DNA from: a bacterium
Lineage (GTDB): Bacteria > CG03
Assembly: GCA_013791675.1 (NCBI GenBank)
Contig: VMTI01000018.1
Coordinates: 1-6,893 of the forward strand
DNA: 6,893 nt
Reading direction: 5' to 3'
The translations under genes and the position numbers were made by a program. How positions within the stretch are numbered: position 1 is the stretch's first letter; each line of letters begins with the position of its first letter. Below are positions 5,566-6,893 of this stretch, piece by piece. The notes beneath the pieces were generated by a model that worked only from the letters and a program-made list of their open reading frames with translations, did no database searches and was not told where the DNA came from.

Positions 5566-5925
5566 TTAGGGCTCAATACCAATCTCGCCGATTTCTTCCA
5601 GATGTATACCCACGGTTGTTCCGTCCGGCAGCGTAACTTGCAGCCACGCCTCGTCGGAGGGACCGGGGAAACCCTCACCCCATGTATATCCGCCGCCGCC
5701 GGAATAATCGCCCCACATTATCTCATAAACGGCCTGGTCAACGCAGGCTTTGCCTATTTCCTCGGCTGACCCGTGCTGTTCTTTCTGAACCGCCTGACGG
5801 CTTTGGGCGCGGGCCCACATAATCAGCGCATAACCTATACCCGCCATAAAAGTAATGCTTATTATCGCCACAATAATAGACTGCCCCGCCTTCCCGCGCG
5901 CGAACCTGTATGTTTCAACTTTCAA
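5566..5925 (-). CDS. PilX/GspK-like minor pilin, 119 aa, TTG start
   Basis: The product has a basic leader (MKVETYRFARGKAG), one hydrophobic helix at about 16-37 (SIIVAIISITFMAGIGYALI...), an amphipathic continuation rich in Gln/Arg/Lys and a small globular part with a GGGG loop at 76-79. This is the layout of short minor pilins and pseudopilins of type IV pilus or type II secretion systems. Cleavage by prepilin peptidase could occur after G14, but the glutamate usual at position +5 of the mature protein is absent, as in GspK and PilX-type subunits. The start is TTG at 5923-5925, chosen because GGGGGG lies 6 bp upstream and no ATG precedes the hydrophobic helix. The gene lies 15 bp after the PilW-like gene and 15 bp before the long TPR gene. 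Position after a PilW-like gene supports PilX-like over other single-pass proteins; sequence alone is modest evidence. Confidence 0.7.
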   Translation of the reverse strand: MKVETYRFARGKAGQSIIVAIISITFMAGIGYALIMWARAQSRQAVQKEQHGSAEEIGKACVDQAVYEIMWGDYSGGGGYTWGEGFPGPSDEAWLQVTLPDGTTVGIHLEEIGEIGIEP

Positions 5926-5926
5926 G

Positions 5927-5938
5927 GCCTGCCCCCCT
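5927..5938 (-). promoter_or_regulatory. Ribosome binding site deciding the TTG start
   Basis: The minus strand has AAGGGGGGCAGG just ahead of TTG at 5925, the G-run centred about 8 bp upstream. No ATG, GTG or other TTG in this frame before the membrane helix has a comparable SD, so the non-ATG start is well supported. Confidence 0.65.
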
Positions 5939-5940
5939 TT

Positions 5941-6893
5941 TTACTTCCTCGGATATATTGTTTTTCTGAGAGTAAATTTCGTAGGGTCGCCGTATTTGTC
6001 ACCCCTGACTTTCGCTCCCAACTGCAGTATAATGGTTATAGGCGAGTTTGTGCCCTCCGCCGGCGATTCAATCTTAAATTCAAGAGAACGTATGTTCTCA
6101 GCCAGAGCGTTATAAAAACGCGTTTTTATTCCCGACATGGGTCCTGACGCCTCATAGATGACGCTGTAACAGTTAAGCCTTTTTATGATATCGCCGCTTT
6201 TTGTAAGTCTTTCATCTATTTTGAACATTGATTCCGGCTCTCCCGGAGCGCCGCCGGCGGTCTGCGAAACATATATATAGCCTGTCGTATTCGCAGTCTT
6301 CTCAAAATCATAAAGCCGGGAAATTATAGGCCTCACCGAAACATCGTCTATAATCACACCGCCGTTGGCCGTCCTAAAAACAACTTTGTAATTCGCGGCG
6401 GGGGCGAGCGTCCCTGTTGAAAAAAACTCCTGCCATGTCGTGGAGGATATGCCCACGCCCGACTCCACTTTCAATTTCTCTGCGCCATAAAGTTCAACGG
6501 AACCCGTGATATCGGTTGCGATAAGAGCGCCCGTTGAAGCTTTGGCCTTGAAAGCGAACATAACTTCTGTCTTACCTGTTCCGTCGTCAATAATCTCAAA
6601 ACCCTCGCCTGCGGGCCCTTCATACTCATATCGGGCGTCGGAAACGGCAAGCGTTACTGAAGCGTAGCCGGAAGCCACAACGGCGGTTGAGGCGGAACGA
6701 TTATAAAATTTATCCCCCGGCTCTATCGGTGGCCAGAGCGAAGGCTGCGAACGGTCGTCTATATCGGTATAATATCCCTCAAAACCCGCGTTATAAAGAA
6801 GATTCCCCATGGAAAATCTGTATGCGCCCTGAAATTCCTTGTTCATAAAAGAAAGCGCGTCTCTGCCGTCCTGCTCTATGGTCATTTTGGCTC
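5941..6893 (-). CDS. PilW/PulJ-like minor pilin with inserted jelly-roll-like module, 5' end beyond the window
   Basis: The frame is open to the window edge (two further codons, Ala-Lys, precede the first visible ATG at 6885), so the true start and pilin helix lie outside. Numbering from that Met, residues 1-26 (TIEQDGRDALSFMNKEFQGAYR) match the segment after the N-terminal helix in PilW/PulJ-type minor pilins. Residues 29-186 look like a jelly-roll module of carbohydrate-binding type: LLYNAGFE at 29-36 opening, W51, MFAFKAKA at 109-116, TTWQEFFSTGTLAPAANYKVVFR at 149-171 and GGVIIDDVSVRP at 175-186. Residues 187-314 return to pilin-like strands ending TLRKTIYPRK, as PilW-type proteins end. 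The protein probably sits in a pilus or secretion pseudopilus tip, with the inserted module exposed for binding. It is 15 bp upstream of the PilX-like gene, consistent with a minor-pilin operon. The pilin call rests on partial sequence and context. Confidence 0.72.
   Translation of the reverse strand, partial: AKMTIEQDGRDALSFMNKEFQGAYRFSMGNLLYNAGFEGYYTDIDDRSQPSLWPPIEPGDKFYNRSASTAVVASGYASVTLAVSDARYEYEGPAGEGFEIIDDGTGKTEVMFAFKAKASTGALIATDITGSVELYGAEKLKVESGVGISSTTWQEFFSTGTLAPAANYKVVFRTANGGVIIDDVSVRPIISRLYDFEKTANTTGYIYVSQTAGGAPGEPESMFKIDERLTKSGDIIKRLNCYSVIYEASGPMSGIKTRFYNALAENIRSLEFKIESPAEGTNSPITIILQLGAKVRGDKYGDPTKFTLRKTIYPRK

Overview
The window holds eight protein-coding genes, all on the minus strand, so the text below follows transcription from the right end to the left. 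It is bacterial DNA. Pilin-like genes followed by membrane-anchored TPR proteins suggest a Gram-negative envelope. The style (TPR-rich, unusual pilins, many short repeats and a DUF559 gene) resembles poorly cultured phyla such as Elusimicrobiota or Omnitrophota, but that placement is a guess and no phylogenetic marker here settles it.

Region 1 (6893-5566): a minor pilin (PilW/PulJ-like, 5' end outside the window) carrying an inserted jelly-roll-like, carbohydrate-binding-type module, then a small PilX/GspK-like pilin with a TTG start. They are 15 bp apart. Region 2 (5550-3913): two short proteins, each with one N-terminal membrane anchor followed by TPR-type helical repeats, separated by 279 bp that contain two palindromic repeat units. 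Region 3 (3912-3244): a mosaic of short palindromic repeats around a DUF559 (PD-(D/E)XK-like) endonuclease gene. Region 4 (3243-486): surE (nucleotide 5'-monophosphate phosphatase) and uvrB (nucleotide excision repair), 13 bp apart and probably co-transcribed. Region 5 (397-1): the start of an AT-rich RhuM-family accessory gene with its own ribosome binding site.

The most interesting part is region 3. Five related repeat units share a core ACCCCGT...CCACCCCTTTT-(2-4 nt)-AAAAGGGGAAT. Two face each other across the DUF559 coding region with perfect 11-bp inverted ends (GACGGGGTATT / AATACCCCGTC). One supplies the last 27 or so codons of the DUF559 gene and the other abuts its start codon. A 107-bp direct repeat brackets the DUF559 segment and includes a copy of the surE ribosome binding site and first four codons. 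A 14-bp sequence, TTTTAATTCCTCTC, occurs three times: at the surE leader, at its duplicate, and at the stop codon of the upstream TPR gene. The simplest reading is that the TPR gene once ran directly into surE, with the surE Shine-Dalgarno inside the last TPR codons, and that repeat units plus the DUF559 gene were inserted there. This suggests, without proving it, a REP/RAYT-like relationship in which a DUF559 nuclease and its repeat units move together.
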